Assembly (NCBI GenBank): GCA_021151625.1
Contig: JAGKWY010000012.1
Coordinates: 1-48,166, forward strand
Direction: 5' to 3'
Source: Gammaproteobacteria bacterium
GTDB lineage: Bacteria > Pseudomonadota > Gammaproteobacteria > Pseudomonadales > Cellvibrionaceae
Length of the DNA stretch: 48,166 nt
The position numbers and the translations under genes were made by a program. This document shows, piece after piece, positions 9,701-16,349 of this stretch (position 1 is its first letter; each line of letters begins with the position of its first letter). Below the pieces are notes generated by a model. The model was given only the letters and a program-made list of their open reading frames with translations, did not search any database and was not told the DNA's origin.

Positions 9701-9836
9701 TGGGTTTCGGGTAGGTTTGGGCATTAACCTGAGAGGTACAGGCAAGCAAAAACATCAGTAAGATGGATGAATAAATTTCAAAGCCACGCGAGATAAAGGA
9801 GGTATTTCCGGAGGATTTTGTAGATGCGAGTAACAT
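3606..9836 (-). CDS. Secreted SpvB/Rhs YD-repeat protein, C-terminus frameshifted
   Basis: A 2,076-residue protein. Residues 1-39 are a signal peptide; a Cys at 33 in LLAC could alternatively be a lipobox. Residues 43-160 and 163-282 are two related Ig/FN3-like domains sharing NPCFSW, CWN-GSGW-PKG and YWR-LAT. Residues 284-313 are a serine-rich linker. From about residue 345 there is an SpvB-type domain, with NYNSRSGNGLMGVGWNLNGL near 381-400. FG-GAP/VCBS-like Asp-rich repeats (DLDADGFNDL, DVNNDGLDDF) follow, then many YD repeats, ending at the Rhs mark YLHTDHLGSTEATTNALGQF. After SAWG the frame runs into 15 or so unrelated residues and a TGA, while the next frame continues into tip 3. The ATG has AGGG eight bases upstream. 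It is likely a toxin-delivery shell. No type VI genes are nearby, so export is probably by the Sec route. Confidence 0.85.
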   Translation of the reverse strand: MLLASTKSSGNTSFISRGFEIYSSILLMFLLACTSQVNAQTYPKPNMVSPASGAVIVQTGANPCFSWTPVNDSRFKSYVITVSLSTNFPDQRWAYDVMSMSTTSVCWNGGSGWVPKGTNSKPLTDAMKSGVTHYWRALATFNDGSTVTGTEITGIPFSIVKPSPSPVSPANGAIVDASTQNPCFSWSMSSNSEFSYYTVTLSPTTDFPSTRWTAPFIYSISTTNVCWNNGSGWQPKGSSQPEMPTASTLKNGATYYWRVLATYADGTLTGQEFVGRSFVYRAPVSSSVVSSSRSSSSATISSSSRSSSSVTSSAGVFDFTSQAPAAFNYSLTNSGLPSLGSNQLVAITRGNLSINNGAANYSIDIELPPAVRDLKPKLSLNYNSRSGNGLMGVGWNLNGLSAITRCRTSFATERVEAQKSNPRYSIGDRLCLDGQKLVVASSSTPASDSSYWSTGTEYKTELDNFARIVSYGSSANGGHGYFKVWTKDGRILTYGAENNAQNSKVYTTTISNSAVSMWLLDRVEDAYGNYYTINYLSDASTGDYYPQRINFSPGSAVVFKYQARQGQVPWGYSKGNYYKRSQVLDSVTTYINVTNPALPESGMPVRQYDINYKLSAATSRELVDAVSECGYQTGSWRCAKPLVFNWDKGDFGFDEVNTFNLNYCSGGLISDALQIVDLDADGFNDLIKKNGKVAWGGASQCYENGDWVVQGYELESATVMMTMNGYALLTQRADKSVTPNKQIIGLIYNINKNAKTATYTEVDRDDTDIGSFVVDDVNNDGLDDFHYKGQTFSQRYQVAPQFVVSGTRNIQKPFGNLLIDLDGDGLREKITTDVNYETSNGKPVGVFVVLPSGVSFEANHTKLYSVAEPFRGSPIQLPGGMHRVVIDVNGDGNKDFMYHHVDSTTQIGYWFYRLNNQNGNVGAEVATGIIAAQPNQSYYVYNHYAYAFDYDQDGREDLLTIVPSGANFCKLRVLLARDNNGTSVRFEEAKDALGNQAVITADLGVCSPVYSESQAAIFMGDANNDGIPDINLGGKIYPGKQKQPDILNGITDGFNASTEIRYSTLQKTISYGLPLYSAGEKPVFPQMAGSRGSQVVTMVGKSNGLGNLNYQNYFYTGPKIDRHGRGFLGFENIKTYDNAKALVASTNYRLDWPFIARVKRQEIKDTSGKLISITDNSYALHPQNLRFPYLDYSLQKSYELSTTSDSFPLSVSKKTNIFDTCGNLTEQTTRLGNGVSGTEVTGEQSNQRTINVYDYYGTSTNCSDDFLLSSTQEVSKAGGAGLKRVITEFIPNGQREIRSRTDFKGEAIQKTTTYDRETNGVINKITEVAKDIDGTDEPARITSLGNFVYGIYPQTVTNAENHATTLTYDYRFGSVKTETFLGQTTTTSYDPLGRLQSQQASDGTLTENITFYCNSAPVACPTGNSSAYYGLATRVTHTSQLGKLGEPLSIVFYDSLQREVRSAVYALDGKAINQVTQYSDAGNLYRVSEPYVTSGIVADISSANSWTVYSSYDALGRANNITGADGGTKTTGYSTDGYGFKITDTILVVKPVGGSETQTSSRWVNALGQVVRVEDALFNTVSYNYDAAGNLENTQVNNNLATTIELLHDAAGNKTYIKDPDAGVINFEFNGFGELRKQIWQKGVAGVEKNITYDYDKLGRQTSRIDKPASGSTVPYSWVWDTKQQGQLSYRTGNGFLEEYFYDGFSRLSRQTVTTSGLSGGEFVYTYDNFSRPETVRYPNGFKIQRDYHAAGYQVQTRDVTATSRVLWALGNTVDTRGAFNNQLWGNGVITQTGLDNKSGRLTSIKSGRLSSANTFASLSGDIQNLTYSYDSLGNLITRSTARTNASGSALENLTETFGYDKLNRVKTITTSGLFARTQAFDYDTGGLGNLINRSDLLSGSSVNNDVGPLKYEQLRNAGVHAVTSSGGINYSYDKYGNMIARGSESIIYDTFNKPTRIAGASITDFYYGPDHELYKETSGTKTTYKLAGGLYEVIVDGSTTTQKSYVDGVILNNRVLTGSTQTANDTVYLHTDHLGSTEATTNALGQFVNRMSFSAWGVARITTTDSRIFSYRNSR

Positions 9837-10048
9837 AATACATTCCCTGTAAAAATTTTAAGTGTGTGAAGCACTAATGGATCTATTAAATAATGAGCTT
9901 TTATCCAAGTTCGCGCACTTAAAAACAAATCAAAAATCAACGCCAGATGCAAAAAACGCATTAGCTGACAAAAAATAATTTATGCAACAAACTTCTCACC
10001 AAAATTATTAACTGCCGCAACAGTTAATACTCACTTACTAATAATTTT

Positions 10049-10077
10049 AAAAAAAAGCGGATCTATATAAGATCCGC
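10049..10077 (-). terminator. Terminator of the GH18 chitinase gene
   Basis: Inverted repeat GCGGATC and GATCCGC with a seven-base loop. On the minus strand it is followed by an eight-base T run. It lies about 45 bases past the chitinase stop, a textbook rho-independent form. Confidence 0.9.
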
Positions 10078-10119
10078 AAGTCCGGGAGGAAAAACTTCGA
10101 GGGGTTGAGAGTAAAGAAA

Positions 10120-11739
10120 TTACAATTTGGTAAAACGTAACCAATTGATATTCCAGCCACCTTGCGGGGCAAAAATCCCCACACTATAGGTACCGGCATT
10201 AATAGTTACGGTGTGGGAAACCGTGGTCCAGTTTTGCCAGCCACCCGTTGCTGGAATAGCAACTTGACCCAATTGAGTTGCGCCGGCATTTAAATCCAGC
10301 GACAGGCTCGCACCACTTACACTGGCTACGCGATACTCCACGCGATAGGTGCCGCTGGAGGGAAAATTAATATTGGCATGCGCCATCCAGTCATTAGCAT
10401 CAATCCAACCCACATTTTGCCCACCGCCAGTGTCGGTAGTAGTTTCAAGCTGCACACCGCTCATGGAGGTATAGGCTTCCGCTTGAAGCAAGCGGGTAAA
10501 TGCAGCTGTTGAAGAGCTGGATGACGAAGCACCACCACAAGCACTTGCACTAATTGGTTCCCAGAAATAAGTACTCACAGTAGGGATATAACCTGGGTTG
10601 TCATATTCAGCGATGTAATAACCGCCCTGATAACTGACTTTATTGCCCGCATAATATTGTTTGCCACTCACCCAGGCCGGGCAGCCATTGGCAGTGGATG
10701 AGCTGCTGGAATTACCACCGCCAATTTGACTGTGAATCGCCGCGAGTAAACTGTTAGCGCCCGCTGCATCTTGCGACAATTCCCAAATCATCACACCTGA
10801 ACCTTCTTGCAGTGCAAGCTGGGTTTTACTGCGAATCGTGGGAATACCGTTGTAGGTGATGTAGCTACAACCGGCGCAACGTGTGCCAATCACATCGCTT
10901 TGCGCTGCACTCGCGCCAAATTGACTAATGATCGCATTGAAATCATAGGCCGCTGCGTAGCCATTAAATCCATAACCATAAAAGGGCACGCCCAATACCA
11001 ATTTTTGTTTGGTCAGCCCGCGCGCCTTCCAGGTATTAATGTCTGATACCGCCATGGAGTAAGGCGAATGCTCTACACCTGCTGGCCCCCAACCTGGGCC
11101 AATTGCGTCGTAAGACATGATGTTTACAAAATCAAAATACTGTAGCGACGACGTAGGCACCATACCGCCAACATAAGACGCCGTTGCCGAAGTCAATAAT
11201 TTTCCTGCCGGCAAACCATTGCGCAATGCTTGAATAAACGGTGTGTAATTACCGGCGTTATCAATATTGGTTAACACCACACCTTCAATATCTACATCCA
11301 ATCCATCCAGATTAAATGTGCTAACAAATTGCAATAAATTGTTCACCACTGCAGCGCGATTGGCCGGCTGCAATAAAGTTTGCCAGTTACCCGAACAGGC
11401 AGGCAGAACCCCACCGGCAATTGACACTAATACTTTGACACCCGCTTGATGTGCTTTATTGACCACATACTGGAGATCACTCGCACTCGCGCCCTCCATA
11501 CACACCGGATTTCCGCCGCTTAACACAACACCACTCGCATTGGGATTCAGAAACGATAAATTCAAATGGGTGAGCTTGCTTAAATCCGTGCGATCAATTA
11601 CCGCCGGCATATTTTTGTAGGAGGGAATATAGCCAACTACTTTAGTCGTTTGCGCACAGGCAAGCAGTGAACTGGTAATAAACAGACAAGCAGCGCTGGC
11701 GCGAAAAATTTTGCGCGCAATATTTTTGGGAAAGGTCAT
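10120..11739 (-). CDS. Secreted GH18 chitinase with CBM5/12 and CBM6
   Basis: Hydrolyses chitin outside the cell. From the ATG at 11739 the protein has 539 residues. Residues 1-28 are a signal sequence ending SSLLAC; the Cys could be lipidated. Residues 30-340 are a GH18 barrel with the DGLDVDIE motif at 145-152 and proposed acid/base Glu152. Two Ser-rich linkers (343-349, 405-411) flank a CBM5/12 chitin-binding module (353-400, CPAWVSGKQYYAGNKVSYQG). A CBM6 module spans 416-539 (TDTGGGQNVGWIDANDW). I preferred 11739 over the ATG at 11772 because TGAGG lies nine bases upstream of it. The gene ends at a strong terminator and appears monocistronic. Its CBM6 is close in motif to that of the GH19 gene at 30890. 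Confidence 0.95.
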   Translation of the reverse strand: MTFPKNIARKIFRASAACLFITSSLLACAQTTKVVGYIPSYKNMPAVIDRTDLSKLTHLNLSFLNPNASGVVLSGGNPVCMEGASASDLQYVVNKAHQAGVKVLVSIAGGVLPACSGNWQTLLQPANRAAVVNNLLQFVSTFNLDGLDVDIEGVVLTNIDNAGNYTPFIQALRNGLPAGKLLTSATASYVGGMVPTSSLQYFDFVNIMSYDAIGPGWGPAGVEHSPYSMAVSDINTWKARGLTKQKLVLGVPFYGYGFNGYAAAYDFNAIISQFGASAAQSDVIGTRCAGCSYITYNGIPTIRSKTQLALQEGSGVMIWELSQDAAGANSLLAAIHSQIGGGNSSSSSTANGCPAWVSGKQYYAGNKVSYQGGYYIAEYDNPGYIPTVSTYFWEPISASACGGASSSSSSTAAFTRLLQAEAYTSMSGVQLETTTDTGGGQNVGWIDANDWMAHANINFPSSGTYRVEYRVASVSGASLSLDLNAGATQLGQVAIPATGGWQNWTTVSHTVTINAGTYSVGIFAPQGGWNINWLRFTKL

Positions 11740-12015
11740 GATAATTTGCCTCAGGATGTTGTTATTAGTCATTTACTACCACACAACGACTGCAACCAAC
11801 GCTAACATCCGCAAAATCACAAGGCAATTTATTGCCGAAACTCGTACTTTTCCCAACGGAATCCCACAATTTTTTCACTGAAGTGGGAGCATTTTTGAAA
11901 ACTGATACGCCAATTACGAAATGAGTAGTAGCAATAAAAAAATACTAGTACTGATGGAGTGATGACAATGGTCGGAATTTACAAAGTGGGAATAGTTACA
12001 AAAAACACATCACTA
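11740..12015. other. Noncoding region before the chitinase gene
   Basis: About 275 bases, A+T-rich, between the chitinase start and the terminator of the next minus-strand gene. It presumably holds the chitinase promoter. I see no convincing operator or -35/-10 pair and no small gene. Confidence 0.5.
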
Positions 12016-12041
12016 TAAAAAGCCAGAGTTTTTACTCTGAC
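12016..12041 (-). terminator. Terminator of the Cys-rich secreted protein gene
   Basis: On the minus strand GTCAGAG and CTCTGGC (one G-T pair) form a stem around a six-base loop, followed by a T run. It starts about 28 bases past the stop at 12069. Confidence 0.85.
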
Positions 12042-12068
12042 TAACTTTTCATTTAGGTTAACTAAGGC

Positions 12069-12605
12069 TTACTTGCACTTAACCTCAACCAGTGGACTGG
12101 TTTGACTACAGTTACCCTGGGCACCCAGCGTTCTATAACTTGGGCCGCATGCACCGCATTGCTGGGCAATATATTGTTGTGCTCCCTGGGAGCTAAGGCT
12201 ATTTCCACAGGCAGTCAATATTACCAAACCGGAATTCGGCGTTGAACAGACTGGCTGGGGCACACTGACGCGAACTTCAAACGATGCGCAGGAAGAACTG
12301 CTTAATGTATACCCGGTAGTGTTGATCAGATCTATGCGGCAACTATGAAGACTACCATTCTCATAAAACAACTGAGTTTTTTTAGCGACAGGACTGCCGT
12401 TACATGTCACCCCAAATATCTGATAACTGCGTGGATACACCCCGCCTCCCGGAGCACCAGTGCTCCCCGCTTCTTTAAATTCCCAGTTGCTGCAACCTGG
12501 CTTAATGTAATTTTGACTAATGACCAACTCACCTTGCTGGGCTGAGGTAAAACCTGCAGACAGTCCGGCAACAAATAACATACTTGTTAATATTTTTTTA
12601 AACAT
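12069..12605 (-). CDS. Cys-rich secreted protein of unknown function
   Basis: A 178-residue protein with a clear signal peptide, MFKKILTSMLFVAGLSAGFT to SAQ, and at least ten Cys in the mature part, often near Gly (QQCGACGPSY, LTACGNSLSS). This suggests a disulfide-stabilised periplasmic or extracellular protein. I do not recognise the family and see no catalytic motif. AAGGA eight bases before the ATG supports the start. It stands alone between its own terminator and an upstream noncoding gap, next to a chitinase gene, which hints at but does not prove a role in secretion or carbohydrate binding. Confidence 0.75.
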   Translation of the reverse strand: MFKKILTSMLFVAGLSAGFTSAQQGELVISQNYIKPGCSNWEFKEAGSTGAPGGGVYPRSYQIFGVTCNGSPVAKKTQLFYENGSLHSCRIDLINTTGYTLSSSSCASFEVRVSVPQPVCSTPNSGLVILTACGNSLSSQGAQQYIAQQCGACGPSYRTLGAQGNCSQTSPLVEVKCK

Positions 12606-12750
12606 ACTAATTGTCCTTTGGTTGATGAAAATCTACTCGCATTCACAATCCACGATCCTGCAAGCCTTGACCCTTATGGGTCCATTGGGACTCTTCCATG
12701 ACATTTAAAGCTTTCACCCAATGATGAAAACTTTAAAATTGCTATGTAAT

Positions 12751-13413
12751 TTATTGAGGTTCGTTTTCGCGAAAAAAATAAAGCTCCACCATGGATGACT
12801 CCTGGTTAAAGCGCGATGTAATTCTTGTTTGTGATAGCCGGGAAATTGACGCCATTGCAGTCGACACTTTTAGACTAGTCGTACTTGCCTCATCGGAATC
12901 TATACTGGGGATACGTATTTGGCAGCGGGTGTTTCTACAAAGAATAGATTCGGGAACTACCTGGTTCAGCGACTCGCTGTCAAACGCCGAGGCAATTAAC
13001 TCTTCCTGTCCCTCAGCCCAATCCAAATCGATAACTTCATCGTTGAATGATGTCGCCATATCAGCGAACATTTCCGAATCAACCCTGGAATTAATCCGGG
13101 TTAGCATTAAGTCAACAAAACTATTTTCTGCTTGCAAGGATTCATTTGCAGGAAAATCAATTTGTTCAGATGTTATTGCAGGTTCTGTTCTGGCGACTGA
13201 GGATTTATGATGGGCAATGGTTGCGGTGGCAGGCGGATTGTTAATCCTGGATAACTGATAATTTTCTTGTTGAAGCAACTCAATTTGCTGCCTCAACTTA
13301 CTAACTTCCAACAATGCAAAATTCCGCTCCGCCAATACTCCCTCATATCGCAAAAATCCATATGCGAAGCCCATTGCGACTAATAGTAGCAAGCACAACA
13401 TCCTGGCAGACAT
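12751..13413 (-). CDS. Inner-membrane coiled-coil protein of unknown function
   Basis: About 220 residues with one N-terminal membrane helix (MLCLLLLVAMGFAYGFL), then a short coiled coil (LLEVSKLRQQIELLQQENYQ) and an acidic periplasmic part. A C-terminal region has two Cys (ILCRNTRCQIRIPS) and a strand-rich end (SSMVELYFFREN). The reading frame extends upstream to a TTG at 13458, but that codon lies inside a terminator hairpin, so I start at the ATG at 13413. The ATG 12 bases further in is also possible; neither has a strong ribosome site. Family unknown. The CRNTRCQI segment resembles a small disulfide-bearing folded domain seen in other proteobacterial membrane proteins, but I cannot name it. 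Confidence 0.65.
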   Translation of the reverse strand: MSARMLCLLLLVAMGFAYGFLRYEGVLAERNFALLEVSKLRQQIELLQQENYQLSRINNPPATATIAHHKSSVARTEPAITSEQIDFPANESLQAENSFVDLMLTRINSRVDSEMFADMATSFNDEVIDLDWAEGQEELIASAFDSESLNQVVPESILCRNTRCQIRIPSIDSDEASTTSLKVSTAMASISRLSQTRITSRFNQESSMVELYFFRENEPQ

Positions 13414-13431
13414 TCTTCCAAATCCATAGAT

Positions 13432-13456
13432 AAAAAAAGCCAGAACAAGTTCTGGC
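13432..13456 (-). terminator. Terminator after the 38-codon membrane gene
   Basis: Perfect stem GCCAGAAC and GTTCTGGC with two central bases, followed on the minus strand by seven T. It lies 28 bases past the stop at 13485, so a transcript from the small gene ends here before the coiled-coil gene. Confidence 0.85.
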
Positions 13457-13484
13457 AAGTCACGGGAAGACTATAAAATTCATG

Positions 13485-13601
13485 TTAGTAAATAGCGGTA
13501 TCGCTAAAAAATAAAATAGCTATAAAGCCTACAAATAACACACCATTGAGCGCCAGTAGGTAACTCTGGATTTTGGTTGCGCTACCCTGCCAGAAAGGCA
13601 T
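13485..13601 (-). CDS. Small single-pass membrane protein, 38 residues
   Basis: A 38-codon reading frame, MPFWQGSATKIQSYLLALNG then VLFVGFIAILFFSDTAIY, with GGAG six bases before the ATG and a strong terminator after the stop. Residues 14-32 are a hydrophobic helix, so it is likely an inner-membrane miniprotein. A candidate promoter sits about 80 bases upstream. The ordered set of promoter, ribosome site, frame and terminator argues that it is real. It matches no family I know. It stands between the halogenase-like gene and the coiled-coil membrane gene. Confidence 0.65.
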   Translation of the reverse strand: MPFWQGSATKIQSYLLALNGVLFVGFIAILFFSDTAIY

Positions 13602-13680
13602 TTTATTCTCCAAGCATCAAATCATATCGTCGAAGTAAAAGTATCACTGCGGGAAACGCCCGGGCAATAACGTTTTTCGG

Positions 13681-13709
13681 ATAATACAAAAGTCGAACTT
13701 GCCAACCAA
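13681..13709 (-). promoter_or_regulatory. Candidate promoter of the small membrane gene
   Basis: Minus-strand TTGGTT and TATTAT separated by 17 bases. Two direct GTCGAAC copies 20 bases apart (13692-13698 and 13712-13718) overlap and flank it and could be a binding site. Confidence 0.35.
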
Positions 13710-13755
13710 AGGTCGAACCTTCATGCAAAAACACTTAAATTATCTTTAACATTTT

Positions 13756-15270
13756 CTAGCGAAAATTCAGCTGTTCGTTATGCGATTTAAAATTCAATCC
13801 ACAGCGCCGAATAAAATCGGCCAGCTGAGACATGTTTTGTGCTGATGCGTATGGATCTGTTAATTGATTAGATTTTAACTCGGGGAACACACCATAGCCC
13901 GCCAACAGGCAAGCCCAGGATTTTGGTTGGTAACTTCCTGCCAGATTATTCATATACATGTCTTTTGCAAAATCCTTACTATTCCACCAGAAATGTAAAA
14001 TTTTGCTAAGGCTTTCTGACAGGTTGGTATTGGCAGCGTTATCTCGCCAATATTCGGTATCGCGTCGCTGATTCACTTTGTAATGACAAACAATGTAATC
14101 CCTAACGCCATCAAATTTTCCATTAATCTCTTGATTAAAGGCATTTTCAAATTTGTTGGTAAAATCGCCATGCTCATAAAAGCTCATAAAACGCGTAATG
14201 GTTTCGAGTGCAAGCGCCAGTGCAGTAGCTTCTAACGGCTCAATAAATCCTTGCGATAAACCTATCGCCAAACAGTTTTTATTCCAATGTTTTTCCACTC
14301 GCCCTACTTTCATTTGCAAATGTCTGGCGGCAATATCACTATCGAGCAATCCCAAATGCTGCCTTAATTCAATCTCAGCCTGTTCAGGAGTTAAATAGTC
14401 AGCACTATAGACATAACCATTTCCGAAACGGTTTGTTAGCGGAATTTTCCAAGCCCAGCCATTCGACAACGCCGTTGATTTTGTTTCAGGAGGGATAACG
14501 CGTGCTATTTCACTGGGCATCACTACTGCCGCATTATTAAACAAATTATTCTTGAAACTTTTATAACTGGCTTGCAGTGCACCCTGCATTAGCAAGGATT
14601 TAAAACCGGAGCAATCAATAAAAAAGTCTGACTCCAAAAAACTGTCATCATCTAACCGCAGCGATGCTATGGCACCGTTTTGCCCAAGCACAACCTCAGT
14701 GACAGTACCGATAATCCGTTTTACTCCACGACTAATTGCTGTCTCAGCAAGAAATTGCCCCAACAGCGTCGCATCGAAGTGGTACCCATAGGCAACACCA
14801 AACGGAAAAGTTTCATTGGGTATAGGACCGAGATTTTCCCTGGTGAGGTAAGTTTCTAAAAAATAATGATCTGGATGTGCGATTGCATGATTTCCCTGCA
14901 TACGCGCATTGATGCTGCTAAAAAAATGGGGGACGGTAAGCAAATCATCCGTTTGCGCCGGAAACGGATGGAAGTAGGATTCATATCCAGGAATAGCTGA
15001 CCACCCGGCAAAAGAAATTCCGTTTTTATAGGTTGCATTGCAGCGGGGCATCCATTCGGATTCAGCAAGCCCCACAGTATCAAAAAAGAATTTCAAGTGT
15101 GGTGTTGAGCCTTCACCCACACCAATAATGCCAATCTCTGCAGATTCCAGTAGGCAAATATCTATATCCTGCCAGCGCGCAGCCATTAAATTTGCTGCCA
15201 TCCACCCGGCTGTGCCGCCACCAACAATCAGGATTTTTTTTGGCTTTTGATGTTCATTGGTCATATTCAT
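13756..15270 (-). CDS. Tryptophan-halogenase-like flavoprotein (second copy)
   Basis: About 504 residues of the flavin-dependent tryptophan halogenase family. The FAD motif is ILIVGGGTAGWMAANLMA, then GEGSTPHL. TYKNGISFAGW holds the Lys that is catalytic in the family, and GWAWKIPL matches the conserved W-x-W-x-I-P motif. It is about 500 residues, as usual. The reaction here is uncertain: homologues beside TonB-dependent receptors in polysaccharide loci have no proven substrate. It follows the cupin-like gene by 30 bases and is the last gene of the receptor cluster. I start at the ATG at 15270; the frame opens earlier at a TTG (15288), and an ATG at 15264 is also possible. Confidence 0.85.
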   Translation of the reverse strand: MNMTNEHQKPKKILIVGGGTAGWMAANLMAARWQDIDICLLESAEIGIIGVGEGSTPHLKFFFDTVGLAESEWMPRCNATYKNGISFAGWSAIPGYESYFHPFPAQTDDLLTVPHFFSSINARMQGNHAIAHPDHYFLETYLTRENLGPIPNETFPFGVAYGYHFDATLLGQFLAETAISRGVKRIIGTVTEVVLGQNGAIASLRLDDDSFLESDFFIDCSGFKSLLMQGALQASYKSFKNNLFNNAAVVMPSEIARVIPPETKSTALSNGWAWKIPLTNRFGNGYVYSADYLTPEQAEIELRQHLGLLDSDIAARHLQMKVGRVEKHWNKNCLAIGLSQGFIEPLEATALALALETITRFMSFYEHGDFTNKFENAFNQEINGKFDGVRDYIVCHYKVNQRRDTEYWRDNAANTNLSESLSKILHFWWNSKDFAKDMYMNNLAGSYQPKSWACLLAGYGVFPELKSNQLTDPYASAQNMSQLADFIRRCGLNFKSHNEQLNFR

Positions 15271-15300
15271 AAATTCACTATTAGGCAACTGTAACAGCCG

Positions 15301-16347
15301 CTACTTTTTAAATTTCTCGATAAAATAATCTTTAATGGCGCGTACATATTCCAGGGAAACCTTCCCTAATAAATGTTGTTGGTGCGCAGGAATATAAGAA
15401 GCCGGATCAATGTCCTGCTTAAACAGGTAGTGATCAAACAAACAACGCCAGGCAGCGCGCTGCTTGGGCGTTAGGTCGCGCATAGCCAGCAGCGCAATAT
15501 TTAAACTATCAATAGGACTGGGTGAAGTTGCATTTTTTGCAGCAGATCCATTCCACCAGTAATTCATCAACGCATTTACTTTTTCCAGCGACTCCACGTG
15601 GTGCCACCAGAGCATGGGAATAAAAATCGCGTCACCTGGACCAAGCTCTACTGAATAGGCGTTATCCAATGCGGTTTTAAAACGGGGGTAGCGTTCAAAA
15701 TCCGGTTCGTTCAAATTAACCATACTGGTGGGTGCGCCAGCGGGGGTAAAATTCAGTGAACCCGGATATAAATTGCCAACTTGATCCGGTGCAAACAGCA
15801 CAAAGCGCCGCCGTCCGGCCACCACGCACGCGACATTGTCTGCACCATCGTAGTGAGCACTGACAATGCCCTCATTACCCACCCAAAGATGCGGTTCTTC
15901 ATCAGGAAAAAAGTCGGACTTATTCTCATCAATTAGCCCCGGTAATATTTCCGCAGGCGAAGAATTTTGAATGGAGATCGCCGGGTAAACGTCCCTATCC
16001 ATCAGCTCCAGTAAACGACCTAAATATAAATCGACTCGCTCCTCACCGCGCAGGTAATTCACGTCAGTCATATCATCGTTATAGTAAAAACGTTTATTGG
16101 CTGCCGGTGGTGCAACAAAGATCCTGGCTTTTTTTCCCGTATAAAAGCGCAGCAAGTAAGCGGCAAAATCCTGCGGTGATTTTTTTGCCGCTGCTACTAC
16201 TGGCCAGTGCTGAACAAAGTTCCTTATCACTATCGGCTGCTGCGCAGGGGCTATTTCCTCAAAAAACTGTCGGGCACCAAGCTCGCGGTATTCTGGAATA
16301 GGTTTATAAGCCATCATATTTGGGTTGCTCGTCAGAGAAACACTCAC
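15301..16347 (-). CDS. Cupin_8/JmjC-like protein of the receptor-halogenase cluster
   Basis: A 348-residue protein of the cupin_8 (JmjC-like) type, related to 2-oxoglutarate/Fe(II) hydroxylases. SAHYDGADN gives the H-x-D pair, and WWHHVESL supplies the distal His, so the metal site looks complete. GRRRFVLFAPDQVGNLYPGS is typical of the fold. The start is a GTG two bases after the upstream halogenase stop, which suggests coupling; an ATG at 16317 is an alternative. It sits between two halogenase-like genes, an arrangement known from TonB-receptor loci in alteromonads and caulobacters. Substrate is unknown; a modifying role on a protein or peptide is possible. Confidence 0.85.
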   Translation of the reverse strand: MSVSLTSNPNMMAYKPIPEYRELGARQFFEEIAPAQQPIVIRNFVQHWPVVAAAKKSPQDFAAYLLRFYTGKKARIFVAPPAANKRFYYNDDMTDVNYLRGEERVDLYLGRLLELMDRDVYPAISIQNSSPAEILPGLIDENKSDFFPDEEPHLWVGNEGIVSAHYDGADNVACVVAGRRRFVLFAPDQVGNLYPGSLNFTPAGAPTSMVNLNEPDFERYPRFKTALDNAYSVELGPGDAIFIPMLWWHHVESLEKVNALMNYWWNGSAAKNATSPSPIDSLNIALLAMRDLTPKQRAAWRCLFDHYLFKQDIDPASYIPAHQQHLLGKVSLEYVRAIKDYFIEKFKK

Positions 16348-16349
16348 AT

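Noticed and set aside
12666..12685. GACCC-TTAT-GGGTC dyad as a terminator of the coiled-coil gene
   Set aside because: The stem is only five pairs and has no T run.
13414..13458. Upstream TTG start for the coiled-coil membrane protein
   Set aside because: It falls inside a rho-independent terminator stem of the preceding small gene.
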